From positions 11,428,904 to 11,492,903 of the forward strand of contig OY754974.1 of the NCBI GenBank assembly GCA_963576475.1: DNA of 64,000 bases, given 5' to 3'. Every line of letters begins with the position of its first letter. The stretch's first letter is position 1. Origin of the DNA: Molanna angustata. Lineage: Eukaryota; Arthropoda; Insecta; Trichoptera; Molannidae. Below are positions 1 through 10,601 of this stretch, piece after piece. The notes below the pieces were generated by a model. That model searched no databases. It saw only the letters and a program-made list of their open reading frames with translations, and was not told the origin of the DNA. The translations under genes were made by a program, and so were the position numbers.

Positions 1-129
1 ATTCTAGATGTGGTCTGCAATGGTGATCGAAGATATCCGTTTCTTCTCTTCTCAAATGGCGCTATGCGGCTACGAAGGTCCAAAAATGTTAGGATTTTCC
101 CGGGAATAGGACTAAAAGCTGGTGTTTAA
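1..129 (+). CDS. possible 3' coding end of an unidentified gene (partial)
   Basis: Reading frame 1 is open from the first base of the window for 42 codons and stops at TAA 127-129. Its base composition is less AT-rich than the DNA that follows, and it has many Arg, Leu, Gly and Phe codons, which is why it may be real coding sequence. The visible peptide contains an RLRRSKNVRIFPGIGL stretch. I do not recognise the family. No splice acceptor can be judged because the window starts inside the frame. It could equally be a degraded transposon fragment or a chance frame. Confidence 0.3.
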   Translation: MLDVVCNGDRRYPFLLFSNGAMRLRRSKNVRIFPGIGLKAGV

Positions 130-1500
130 TGTTTACGCAGTGAGTTTTGAGTAGTATCTGATTTTATTTTCACAAAAAGAAAGTTACATGCACAAAATGA
201 TAAAATATACAACAAAACTTGACTGAAACAAAAACATACAACAAAAATAATGATCTGACATATAACCCAATGTTGCCCTTACAAGAAAACCAAACAAACA
301 CTATTCAGATATCCTTCGAAATCTAATGAGATCTAAGCGAGTATTAGATGTACATATTATTTGCAAAATTTGAAGACAATCAAATGAGCACTTTAGTCTA
401 TAATCGATAAAGTAAAATGAACACGCCGTACATAGCACACAGTACACAGTAGGTACATAGCACACACACACAGATACATTGTGATGAAAGTATCAAAATA
501 CAATCTCAGCATGATACTAGTTGATAATCTACAATAAAAAAACGTTTATTTATTCATTTTGAAGATCCAATGAGTTAACAAAGGAAAAACTATGTACATT
601 GAATAGAATATATGTGTATAAATATTATTTATAGTTTTTAATCTCGTTTATATTTTATTAGTTTTAAGAATATATGTGTATATATATATAGTAGAATATA
701 TGTGTATAAATATTATTTATAGTTTTTAATCTCGTTTATATTTTATTAGGTTTCTTTCTTTTTTAAACTTTCATCGTGGAGAGTTGATAAGATTCCGTGG
801 TTTTATTTGGGTGTGCCTTATATTTGAAAAGTTTTATTAAATCTCATACTTTTTAATTAGTTGTGAAAGTCTTTTACTTCTTTTACTCTCAACGTTATTC
901 GGGCGTATCGTTTTGAGTAAGAGAAAAGGTTTATTCTGTAAATTCTCAATAATACATGTAATTGAAATAAGAAATGAAATTCATTTTTCAATCACGCTTT
1001 CGACATATACCGAACATATTAAAAACTATTTTTGTGTATGTAAATAGAGGAAAAAATGTGAAATATTGAATTGAAGGCACTTTATACAAATTTATTTTCT
1101 TCGTACATTTTGTCGGCAACTTAGTCAAACATGGTGTCATTATTTTATATCTATTTTATTTCATCAAAATATGTCTTTTTTTCGTAACAGAAACCGCGAT
1201 TAAATAATGAATATACGCAGTACATTATGATATACGAAATACGCCTCGGAAAGAGAAAGGTATATGGTTGAAGGGATAAGGTAAGGCAATGTAGGCAGGT
1301 CAAATGCAAAATTTGTTAACTATTGTATGAGAATGAATGTCCTTGTTATTGATGTATTTGAATCGAGTGTTACATAAAATACTATGGTTTATTTGATTTT
1401 ACAAAAAAGTGAGAACATTGTGTGAAAACTTATGTAGCCAATGTTTAGATTTATAAAATACCTATCATTTAAAAAAGATTAATATATTTCTAAGCCTTAC
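130..1500. other. AT-rich intergenic stretch without recognisable gene
   Basis: No supportable coding region. It holds a copy of dispersed repeat Z (listed separately) and a direct duplication of about 57 bp with an 88-bp offset, starting near 605 and near 693 and separated by a short (TA)n run. Around 1515-1560 there is a motif, gagtgggttgtggccaacgc, that recurs near 54585 and resembles the gggttgtggcc units inside the Hel-2 array at 48-54 kb. Confidence 0.5.
297..545 (+). repeat. dispersed repeat family Z, copy 1
   Basis: Shares long stretches with three other places: 18560-18765 (reverse), 20585-20790 and 54836-55390. Shared landmarks are cactattcagatatcctt, agtctataatcgataaagt, gatacattgtgatgaaa and gatactagttgataatct followed by a short A-run. 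No coding capacity and no terminal repeats were found, so its class is undetermined. It could be a non-autonomous DNA element or a Helitron-like fragment. Confidence 0.55.
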
Positions 1501-1623
1501 AAGTTTTTTAGTTATGAATAAACGAGTGGGTTGTGGCCAACGCTAAACTCTCCACTACACAATGAAGCTTCCCTGCTAATATTACACTCTAATATTAATA
1601 TTATAGTGTAATATTAATAAATT

Positions 1624-2135
1624 TTGAACAATGCCATAGACTCGCCTGAACTTTTAAACTTAGTAGGTATCCATGTTCCAGGTAGAATGGTTCGTAGACC
1701 TCAATTACTTCATATTCCAACAAGTAGAACGAATATCAGGAAAAATTCAACAATTATGCGCATATGCAGCCAATATAACAATACATTCTCAGCTGAGATA
1801 GACATATTCAACGCGAAATATTACAGATTTAGACATGATGTTCTAAAGGTGATGCGCAACCAATATCCCTCTGTCCTGTCCTCCTAGTCTCTCTTCTCTC
1901 ATTTCACTTCCCTTCCCTAGTTGTTGTATATGTGTGTATATATGTGTACTTATGTATGTATGTGTGTGTGGCTGTGTATGAGGGTGTGTGTGAGGGTGTG
2001 TATGAATGTGTGTGCATGAATTATTTTTGGCTTGTAAAATGTTATTTATTTTTATATTATGTTGATGGAATGCTTTTTTTGGCTCTAACAATGTAAAAAT
2101 AATTTTGTATCATTAAACTGTAAATGAGCTGTAGC
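1624..2135 (+). pseudogene. 3' end of a non-LTR retrotransposon (LINE-T copy 1)
   Basis: A short frame (1624-1887) encodes the C-terminal tail typical of insect LINE reverse transcriptases: RRPQLLHIPTSRTNIRKNS followed by RICSQYN. It starts at a non-ATG codon and lacks all catalytic domains, so it is a 5'-truncated dead copy. The 3' UTR follows with a CT-rich stretch and a TG/TATG microsatellite, and the (AAAT)n tail begins near 2140. The same sequence occurs inverted at 27474-28024. The truncation is the normal outcome of incomplete target-primed reverse transcription. Confidence 0.8.
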
Positions 2136-2139
2136 TTCC

Positions 2140-2452
<313 letters not shown>

Positions 2453-3180
2453 GAAATCAAATAACTAAACTTTGCCAAACATAAAAAAAATCTCTTGTTG
2501 TATGTATTTTTTATACAAAAATCTATTATTATGAACATAATTTTTCAAACGGTTGTATGTTTTAACGTTGACCAACTTTGAATGCAGTCTTTTAAAGATT
2601 ATTAGTATTGTATTAATAGTTTAAACAAAATTAAAATATCTCAAATTTCCAGGTCGTCAGAGCATTTTTTCAGTTATAACAGATAAAATCATAAAGAAAC
2701 ATTGAGAAAAAATGAACCGTTGTCTATGGAAAACTAATCAGCTCTTAGTTTATGTACTTCATACTTATGGTATCAATATTAAGTTCATCGGCCTTTTAGT
2801 TCGATCTGTACAGAGGACACAATTTTTCATATTTGTGTACGACATACAGGATACGGCATACACACCAAAACATCACAACGAAACTCAAAGTGTGCACTTT
2901 CTACATGATACCCATTGAGAAATTGATGTTAAAAAATACTCTTAAAATTGTGAAATCATGAATCTTCACTATTCCATAGTAGTGGACGGTAAAAATCTGT
3001 GAAAATAGGTATTATTAAAAAATATTACGAATAAAGTTCAAAAGATAAAAGAAAGTGTATAAGGCAAATGTGTAGACAAATAATGATAGAATAATATATA
3101 TTTTTGTTGAAGATGTAACTTTTAAGAGTATGGCGTAATGCGCATCCAAAAAGTACCTTGGAGCCTATCCCGTAACCTTA
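2453..3180. other. AT-rich stretch without recognisable gene
   Basis: No supportable coding region. A sequence near 2965-3015 (cactattccatagtagtgg and following aggtatt) weakly resembles the DNA beside the solo foldback end at 28.5 kb. Confidence 0.45.
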
Positions 3181-3184
3181 AGTG

Positions 3185-3510
3185 CTTCATTACCATCATC
3201 ATAGGCGCTACAGCCCATTGTGAGCCTTGGCCTCCTCCAGAATGTTTCGCTATTTAGACCGGTCCATCGCCTACACTCTCCAGTTTGCAACGCCAATCCT
3301 ATTTAAATCCTCCTGCATGCCGTCCATCCACCTCAGCTTGGGACACCTCGTCTTCCTTCCGGTCGTCGAGGGGAGAATCTTCTTTGGGTTTCGGCCTTCC
3401 TCCATTCGATGAACGTGCTCTAACCATTTAAGTCGATGTATTTTTATATATCTAATTATGCTAGCATCGCTGCAAAGGTTCTCTAGCACATGGTTGTAGG
3501 TCCTTTATCT
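3185..3510 (-). pseudogene. RTE-clade LINE, C-terminal and 3' end fragment
   Basis: The minus strand encodes the C-terminal signature of RTE-type reverse transcriptases: LKWLEHVHRMEEGRNPKKIL, then the RKTRCPKLRWMDGMQEDLNR motif and NWR. Downstream on the minus strand is the usual RTE end, with ggccaaggctcac, gggctgtagcgcc and an atgatgatgg tail. Endonuclease and RT domains are missing. It is a 5'-truncated relic with no coding role. Confidence 0.8.
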
Positions 3511-3648
3511 TCCATATTTCCTTTTCACAAAAAGGCCCAAATATTTTTCTCAACAGGGGGTCTACTCATGACACGTTCTTAATACGTTCTTAGCTTGCCT
3601 TAATCTTAAAAATGTATAAATCAGTACTATAATATATTCCAATCTTAA

Positions 3649-4930
3649 GGGGGGGACTGCTGCCAACGTACCTATTTTTCAATTTGATATACCATCATTA
3701 TTTCCTATCAAATCGTTTTGAAAAAAATAATTTAGATAGTTTGGGTATTAATAAACAAAAATATACCTTAATTTTTTTAAAATGGTCTGTATAAATTCTT
3801 GTAGAAAAATAATGGCATACCCCGATTTTCAGCGTTTATCTTATATTTTTAATAAACTATAAGGCATAGAGTAATATATTTTTTTTAAATTAAAGAAGAC
3901 AAAAAATCTAGAAAAATATGATGTGACGTTGCAGTAATACTTCAGGTTTAGTAAATAAACCTAAAAAACTTTTATTTTCCATTCAGCGCCATTGCGTAAT
4001 AAAAGTTTTTTTGGTTTATTTACTTAACCTGATGCAGTAATGCAACGTCATATCATATTTTTCCAGGTATTTTGTTCTTCTTTAATTTATAAAAAAAAAA
4101 TATTGCTCTATACCTTATATTTTTTTAGAAATTTAAGATAAATGTCTAAAATCGGGGTATGCTTATTATTTTCTTACAAGAATATATTCAGAACATAATC
4201 AAAAAGTTAAGGTATATTTCTCTTTATTAATATCCAAACTAACTAGGTTATTTTTTTCAAAATGTTTCGTTTAGTAATAATAATGGTTTTTATTTATTTA
4301 TTTATATAACACTTCTTTGTACATACATAAAATTACATAGTACAAATGGCGGACTTATTGCCTGGAGGCAATTTCTTCCAGTCAACCATCTGAGATTAAA
4401 AGTACATAACATAGTTTCGGCATATACATAATAACACAACCAGTATAAGACAGCAAAACAAAAAGTGAGAAATTACACAAATTCAGAAAGGAGAGAAAAA
4501 TCAGAAAGGGAAAGGGAGAGGATGAGGAGCGATCAAAAGGGATGGAAAGTGAAATTGGGATATATGTTCGTTATGGAATTTATAGGAAGAGTGAGCATTT
4601 AAGACGAGATTTGAAAATTGGAAGTGATGTGGCAGTTCTAATATCGAATGCTAAATTGTTCCACAGCCGGGCAGCATGAATAGTGAAGGAAGATGAATAT
4701 TATTCTGTAACGTGAGGTGGGATGGCATGGGTTCTTTCTTCTCTAGACCGAAGTGGGAGTCCATGAGAGGCCAACGGTTGAAACCTTTCTTTCAGATATG
4801 CGGGGGCATTCGGATTGTTTAATACATTAAATAGGAGGCAGAGGGAGCCATCCACCTGCATTACGAAAAATAGGTACGTTGAAAAAATAGGTACGTTGAA
4901 AAAATAGGTACGTTGGCAGCAGTCACCCTC
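3649..4930. mobile_element. TTAA-flanked palindromic (foldback) element, copy 1, interrupted by a LINE
   Basis: The ends read TTAA-GGGGGGGACTGCTGCC on the left (TTAA 3645-3648) and GGCAGCAGTCACCCTC-TTAA on the right (TTAA 4931-4934). They are inverted repeats flanked by TTAA duplications. The arms continue inward as a long imperfect palindrome whose centre is near 3990 (cagcgccattgcg), so the unit is a hairpin of about 0.7 kb once the inserted LINE piece at about 4275-4865 is ignored. The sequence aaaataggtacgttg is repeated three times at 4865-4912. TTAA duplication is typical of piggyBac and Kolobok elements. There is no transposase here, so it must be mobilised in trans. Confidence 0.8.
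4275..4865 (-). pseudogene. LINE C-terminal fragment inserted in foldback copy 1
   Basis: On the minus strand a frame reads LNNPNAPAYLKERFQPLASH, then REERTHAIPPHVTE, a TAA stop, and FTIHAARLWNNL, TATSLPIFKSRLK. This is the conserved C-terminal end of insect LINE reverse transcriptases (the LWN and FKSRL motifs). The 3' UTR holds tggcggacttattgcctgg, shared with fragments near 44.27 and 59.07 kb and weakly with a SINE family. The tail is (AAAT)n at 4280-4305. The in-frame stop and missing RT domain mark it as dead. It interrupts the foldback palindrome and is therefore younger than it. Confidence 0.75.
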
Positions 4931-4965
4931 TTAAACTTTGATGTGAGATGATATATTATACGATC

Positions 4966-5037
4966 AATTTTTTTCCACCCAAAGAATGAGTCTGAGACAT
5001 ATTTATTTATTAAATATTTATTAATTTATTTATTAAT

Positions 5038-5088
<51 letters not shown>

Positions 5089-5200
5089 TCTATTTATTTA
5101 TTTATTAACTTATTTATTTATTTGTTTATAGATTTATTTATTTTTTTATATAAAGATTTTTTTTATTTATTTATTTAATTATTTGTTTATTTATTTAAGA
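4966..5200 (-). repeat. (ATTT)n microsatellite
   Basis: About 230 bp of ATTT/TTTA repeats with interruptions. On the minus strand this is an (AAAT)n tail, so it may end a minus-strand LINE whose body would be the unrecognised DNA at 5200-5500. No coding frame supports that. Confidence 0.7.
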
Positions 5201-5534
5201 AACAAATACAGTCTTATAATATAAACAGATAAAATATTCTATGAAATAGAAAAAGACAGTCCAATTACTTTTGTCCACAATTAAGGGAGAACGAATCTTC
5301 CTACAATACAACAAAAAGGAATTTAAATATACTTAAAATTATTATATATTCATATATTTCACAACGAAAAAGGAAAGGAGAACGACCTTATTTGTTACTA
5401 TTGTGAAAAATAACATAACATATTATATTATGAGGACGTTCAAGTTTTTTGAGATGCACTTCATTCGCACCAAAATCGCAAACATCGGCATTGTCAAGCA
5501 AACATTTGTAACTTAATATTGAATTTATTTTTAG

Positions 5535-5677
5535 GGCTTACAAAGCAGGTGACGAATGCATTAAGACATGGACCAAGAATTGTCTTCCAGAAGAGAAACA
5601 GAACACAGTAAGACTTCAAAGACAGGGCGTTGCTCTACTCATGGGATTGCTTTGCGATGATGATAACTTCAAAAGAG
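5535..5677 (+). CDS. internal exon of a cysteine-rich host protein (exon a)
   Basis: Intron-exon structure is clear: acceptor gaatttatttttag, 143 coding bases, donor GTATGT at 5678. The frame starts after one leading base (entry phase 2) and ends with one leftover G (exit phase 1). Codon use is balanced, unlike the surrounding AT-rich DNA. The peptide begins AYKAGDECIKTWTKNCLPEE and has three cysteines (DEC, KNC, LLC). The leftover G joins with CT at 43571 to give Ala and continue into exon b, the spacing pattern C-x6-C ... C fitting a disulphide-bonded secreted protein. I do not identify the family with certainty; insect genomes carry Cys-rich secreted proteins with an LC..FK.Y..H..C motif. 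The 5' exons and signal peptide lie outside the window or were not found. Confidence 0.75.
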
Positions 5678-6000
5678 GTATGTTTATTTTAATATTTTTT
5701 TTATAAATAAGTGTTTTATTTTACTGTGATTTGTTTTGTTTCTCATTGCACTTTTTTTTACCTTAAAGTGTACCTGAGTTTGTGCATATAATATTTAACA
5801 GGTAAAATATCCACATGATGACCTTCTTGAAAATGTGAATTGTATGAAACCGGTCGAAGTAATTAAAGTGTATATGATTCAATATGAATAGAAGTAAATG
5901 AAACGGAAATGCTATTTGCCACACATACCTGGAGCATTTTTATGGTTTTGATAGATTGGGAAGAAGTGAATCGATATCTGTAAATTTAACTAGTTTTTTT
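5678..6000 (+). other. start of a large intron, no feature
   Basis: AT-rich DNA directly after the GTATGT donor. No repeat or coding frame recognised. The intron, if exon b is the next exon, runs to the acceptor at 43569-43570. Confidence 0.5.
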
Positions 6001-6650
6001 TTTCTCTAAGCCGTTTCACCCAAAAAGGATGTTGCAGCCGTTACTAATCAGAAACATTTTACACAGATTTTGTCACAAAAAAAACAAAATTCAAATAATA
6101 GTCATATTCTTTGCAATAGATTAAAATATTAAACCATGAACCTGAGAAGAGTTCAGCCCAAGAAGGTAAACTGTGGAAATGGGGTATTGGACAATCTCAA
6201 ACCTAAAATAAATGTCAAGCGCGTCCCTGATTGGACAACCAAACAGAACGTGATCCGGCGTTTCCTCATCCCATCCACATTCGCAGAACGGGGACTCCAT
6301 CATACCGAGACGGAACAGATGGCTATCCAGTCGCACATGTCCAAAGCGTAGTCTAGAAATATAGACAATGTGATGCCTAGATAATCTCTTTCGGTGGAAC
6401 CAAGGCCGCGAGGGGATGGAACTCTGCACTCTTTTATAGTGGTAACCCTGGGGGCTATTTTGCCAAAGCGAACGCCAGTCTTTCACCCTGTCACGTTCTA
6501 AAACACTTAGCAGATCGCACTCAGGGACGACGAAATGGTCCGGAAGATTACCCTGGAGGGCGACCTGTTTAGCCAATACATCCGCTCTCTCATGATCTAC
6601 CATATGTTAATGCCTCTATGTGCCTGGATCCATGCAACTGCAACGTCTTT
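6000..6650 (-). pseudogene. RNase H-bearing LINE, C-terminal fragment
   Basis: Minus-strand frame 6603-6121 carries the end of an RNase H domain (VDHERADVLAK) and the downstream Zn-type motif seen in I-superfamily ORF2: SRPWFHRKRLSRHHIVYISR, RFGHVRLDSHLFRLGM, then C-E-C-G ... H ... C. Just upstream a second frame gives AWIQAHRGIN, the RNase H His motif, so one frameshift near 6603 splits the domain. Endonuclease and RT are missing. It is related to, but clearly different from, LINE-A, LINE-B and the 44.3-kb fragment. Confidence 0.8.
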
Positions 6651-6886
6651 TAAGTCGATTTTACTGTTGGTCTGAAAAAAGGATACAAAAATTCAAAATA
6701 TGTATATGATATTACGACGATATCACACGGTACACGATGAAAATTTAAATTGTAAAAATATTCTTGGAAATTTCGTAATCATAATTCTCAGCTATCAAAT
6801 TCCATTCCGATTCCTTATCTGTATCGTGTTATGTAGTGTTAAAGGTGAGTATTGTTTGAAAAGTCCGATAGTAAAAAAAAATATAT

Positions 6887-7255
6887 AAAAGTCTGGAAAA
6901 CCGAAAAGAACGTAGAGATCTTATTGAAAAATTCAAAATATTATCAGGCCATTATGACTGTGTAAACATGAAAAATCTCTTTCAATATAGTCATAACACT
7001 AATTTGCGTGACCATAACTTAAAACTTGTGAAAAGTAGGTTCTCGACAAATCCTCGAAATAATTTTCTTTCAAATAGAGTGGTGAATACTTGGAATAAAC
7101 TGTCCCAACATGTTTTGGATGCTGAAAATGTTAATATTTTCAAGAATAGACTGGACTTTTTTTGAACACAGCAAAATAGTAAAAACCAAATAATAAAATT
7201 CGACAGTGGATATAGGCACATCAGCCTTGGCTGCCTGCCTATAAATAAATAGTAA
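6887..7255 (+). pseudogene. CR1/Jockey-type LINE C-terminal and 3' UTR fragment
   Basis: The frame from about 6890 to 7165 reads SLENRKERRDLIEKFKILSG and, later, NPRNNFLSNRVVNTWNKLSQ and NIFKNRLDFF then stop. The NxFxSNRVVNxWN and FKNRLD motifs are the hallmark C-terminus of this LINE type. The 3' UTR ends with cagccttggctgcctgcc and a short (AAAT) tail. Hel-1 copy A begins at the next base, 7256. Only about 90 C-terminal residues remain. Confidence 0.8.
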
Positions 7256-8288
7256 TCCAACTGTCGATTTGTTCAGAAGAACTTTGTTCTCTTAACATAT
7301 CGACAATGTATCAAGCCAGAATACGCGAGAATTGTATGGAGAGGTCTACTTTTTTCACGGCTTTTCCAACTTTGAAGTCAAAAAACACCAACTTAGAGGC
7401 TTCGCAGCATATATGTTCCATACACGGATTTACTCATAATTCGGAGTAGAACATTTCGTGTGTCTGTGTGTGTGTGTGTCTGTGTGTGTGTGTGTCTGTG
7501 TGTCTGTGTGTCTGTGTGTCCGTCCCCCCCTTATAACTTTTGATCCGCTCAATTTACAGAGCTTAAAATTTCAGAATATATAAACAGTTACAGGCCTACA
7601 AAATTTTTATACTCGGAATTTTGAATTTTTGTTTCAGTCAGGGGTTATCAACTTTTGAATTTTTATTTTATTTTTCCATATATCTCAGAAACCATAAACG
7701 CTAGAACGCTGAAAATTGGTAAAAACATAGACAAATACAAAACCTCAAACAAGTTTTTTCAAAAAAATTCCAGGGTTTCTCAAACATTTTTTATTAAGAA
7801 AAATATTTTTTTTATGATAAATTTATGAGTTTAACTGCCTATATTTCCAAAACTTTTACAATTATCGAAAAAAGCCGAAACACCCCAACTAGATAATTTA
7901 ATTTTCTATAAAAAATATTAACATTGTAGTAGAAGATCTCAATTTTTTTTAACAATTTTTTTAAAAATTGAATTTAGTGACGACATCGCTTCATACATTT
8001 TGTATGGCAGTCGCCTATACACAATATGTAAGAAGACTTAATAGTTTGATACTTCATCTCCAAATATACATACATACCATCATGCTATTTGCATATTCTG
8101 GGAAGGAAAAAGGATCTTCCTCCATACTATCCTATCTTGACATACATACCTACATATGTTGTATAGAAAACAAAATATCTGAAAATATTCAATAATTTGT
8201 ATCTATGGGTTTATAGTTTGGTACATATTCTTCAACTATACATACTATCGCTATCGACAGTTGGATCTCATGTGTTACATGCAACTAG
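7256..8288 (+). mobile_element. Hel-1 Helitron-like element, copy A
   Basis: Starts TCCAACTGTCGAT after an A and ends CTAG before a T, with no target duplication, as canonical Helitrons do (5'-TC, 3'-CTRR, A|T insertion). A hairpin (TCGAT...GAGAAC TTT GTTCTC...ATCGA in the intact copies) lies just inside the 5' end. The 3' end has ATCGACAGTTGGAT, complementary to the 5' terminus, then the small hairpin CATGT-GTT-ACATG three bases before CTAG. An internal (TG)n tract is followed by a C-run. There is no Rep/helicase coding capacity, so it is non-autonomous. About 1033 bp. Confidence 0.75.
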
Positions 8289-8384
8289 TTCTACTAAAAA
8301 GAAAGTACGTAAGTACTATGATATTATTATTGTTTTTTGCAGGGAGGGGGGGCGAGAAAAGAGGGTGAATTATGATGACCGTAA

Positions 8385-9416
8385 TCCAACTGTCGATTTG
8401 TTCAGGAGAACTTTGTTCTCTTAACATATCGACAATGTATCAAGCCAGAATACGCGAGAATTGTATGGAGAGGTCTACTTTTTTCACGGCTTTTCCAACT
8501 TTGAAGTCAAAAAACACCAACTTAGAGGCTTCGCAGCATATATGTTCCATACACGGATTTACTCAGAATTCGGAGTAGAACATTTCGTGTGTCTGTGTGT
8601 GTGTGTGTCTGTGTGTGTGTCTGTGTGTGTGTCTGTGTGTCTGTGTGTCCGTCCCCCCCTTATAACTTTTGATCCGCTCAATTTACAGAGCCTAAAATTT
8701 CAGAATATATAAACAGTTACGGGCCTACAAAACTTTTATACTCGGAATTTTGAATTTTTGTTTCAGTCAGGGGTTATCAACTTTTGAATTTTTATTTTAT
8801 TTTTCCATATATCACAGAAACCATAAACGCTAGAACGCTGAAAATTGGTACAAACATAGACAAATACAAAATCTCAAATTAGTTTTTTCAAAAAAATTCC
8901 AGGGTTTCTCAAACATTTTTTATTAAGAAAAATATTTTTTTTATGATAAATTTATGAGTTTAACTGCCTATATTTCCAAAACTTTTACAATTATCGAAAA
9001 AAGCCGAAACACCCCAACTAGATAATTTAATTTTCTATAAAAAATATTAACATTGTAGTAGAAGATCTCAATTTTTTTTAACAATATTTTAAAAATTGAA
9101 TTTAGTGACGACATCGCTTCATACATTTTGTATGGCAGTCGCCTATACACAATATGTAAGAAGACTTAATAGTTTGTTACTTCATCTCCAAACATACATA
9201 CATACCATCATGCAATTTGCATATTCTGGGTAGGAAAAAGGATCTTCCTCCATAATATCCTATCTTGACATACATACCTACATATGTTGTATAGAAAACA
9301 AAATATCTGAAAATATTCAATAATTTGTATCTATGGGTTTATAGTTTGGTACATATTCTTCAACTATACATACTATCGCTATCGACAGTTGGATCTCATG
9401 TGTTACATGCAACTAG
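8385..9416 (+). mobile_element. Hel-1 copy B
   Basis: Full-length copy with the same 5' TCCAACTGTCGAT, internal (TG)n, and 3' CATGTGTTACATGCAACTAG. It differs from copies A and C at only a few scattered bases and in TG-tract length. It is flanked by A and T. Its 3' end is six bases from the start of copy C. Short frames across it are reading-frame noise through the TG tract. Confidence 0.75.
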
Positions 9417-9422
9417 TGTTTA

Positions 9423-10454
9423 TCCAACTGTCGATTTGTTCAGGAGAACTTTGTTCTCTTAACATATCGACAATGTATCAAGCCAGAATACGCGAGAATT
9501 GTATGGAGAGGTCTACTTTTTTCACGGCTTTTCCAACTTTGAAGTCAAAAAACACCAACTTAGAGGCTTCGCAGCATATATGTTCCATACACGGATTTAC
9601 TCAGAATTCGGAGTAGAACATTTCGTGTGTCTGTGTGTGTGTGTGTCTGTGTGTGTGTGTGTGTCTGTGTGTCTGTGTGTCCGTCCCCCCCTTATAACTT
9701 TTGATCCGCTCAATTTACAGAGCCTAAAATTTCAGAATATATAAACAGTTACAGGCCTACAAAACTTTTATACTCGGAATTTTGAATTTTTGTTTCAGTC
9801 AGGGGTTATCAACTTTTGAATTTTTATTTTATTTTTCCATATATCTCAGAAACCATAAACGCTAGAACGCTGAAAATTGGTACAAACATAGACAAATACA
9901 AAATCTCAAATTAGTTTTTTCAAAAAAATTCCAGGGTTTCTCAAACATTTTTTATTAAGAAAAATATTTTTTTTATGATAAATTTATGAGTTTAACTGCC
10001 TATATTTCCAAAACTTTTACAATTATCGAAAAAAGCCGAAACACCCCAACTAGATAATTTAATTTTCTATAATAAATATTAACATTGTAGTAGAAGATCT
10101 CAATTTTTTTTTAACAATTTTTTTAAAAATTGAATTTAGTGACGACATCGCTTCATACATTTTGTATGGCAGTCGCCTATACACAATATGTAAGAAGACT
10201 TAATAGTTTGATACTTCATCTCCAAACATACATACATACCATCATGCTATTTGCATATTCTGGGTAGGAAAAAGGATCTTCCTCCATACTATCCTATCTT
10301 GACATATGTACATACCTACATATGTTGTATAGAAAACAAAATATCTGAAAATATTCAATAATTTGTATCTATGGGTTTATAGTTTGGTACATATTCTTCA
10401 ACTATACATACTATCGCTATCGACAGTTGGATCTCATGTGTTACATGCAACTAG
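9423..10454 (+). mobile_element. Hel-1 copy C, head-to-tail with copy B
   Basis: Full-length copy (1032 bp), separated from copy B by tgttta. Its 3' CTAG is followed by tataaaattaattt, which is the continuation of the LINE-A reading frame, so the right junction of this copy is a genuine insertion edge in LINE-A. Confidence 0.75.
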
Positions 10455-10601
10455 TATAAAATTAATTTACGTGATTCTCCGAGTTGTGTCTGTGGCGCGG
10501 AAACAAGTGACATTGACCATGTTTTTTTCAGTTGCCCATCTATACGAGATATTGACCGCTTCGTGGCAACTTTGGTGTCGAAGGGTGTTGTTTTGCCAAC
10601 A
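10455..10601 (+). pseudogene. displaced 3' coding piece of LINE-A ORF2
   Basis: Plus-strand frame KINLRDSPSCVCGAETSDID then HVFFSCPSIRDIDRF. This is the C-x-C-G ... H ... C motif that follows RNase H in I-superfamily ORF2 proteins. LINE-A on the minus strand breaks off at PAHL just before this motif. Joining PAHL to YKINL gives the order seen in the 44.3-kb fragment (SHLYRIRVLNSPLCQCG). The piece is in the opposite orientation to the rest of LINE-A, so an inversion has occurred. Confidence 0.8.
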
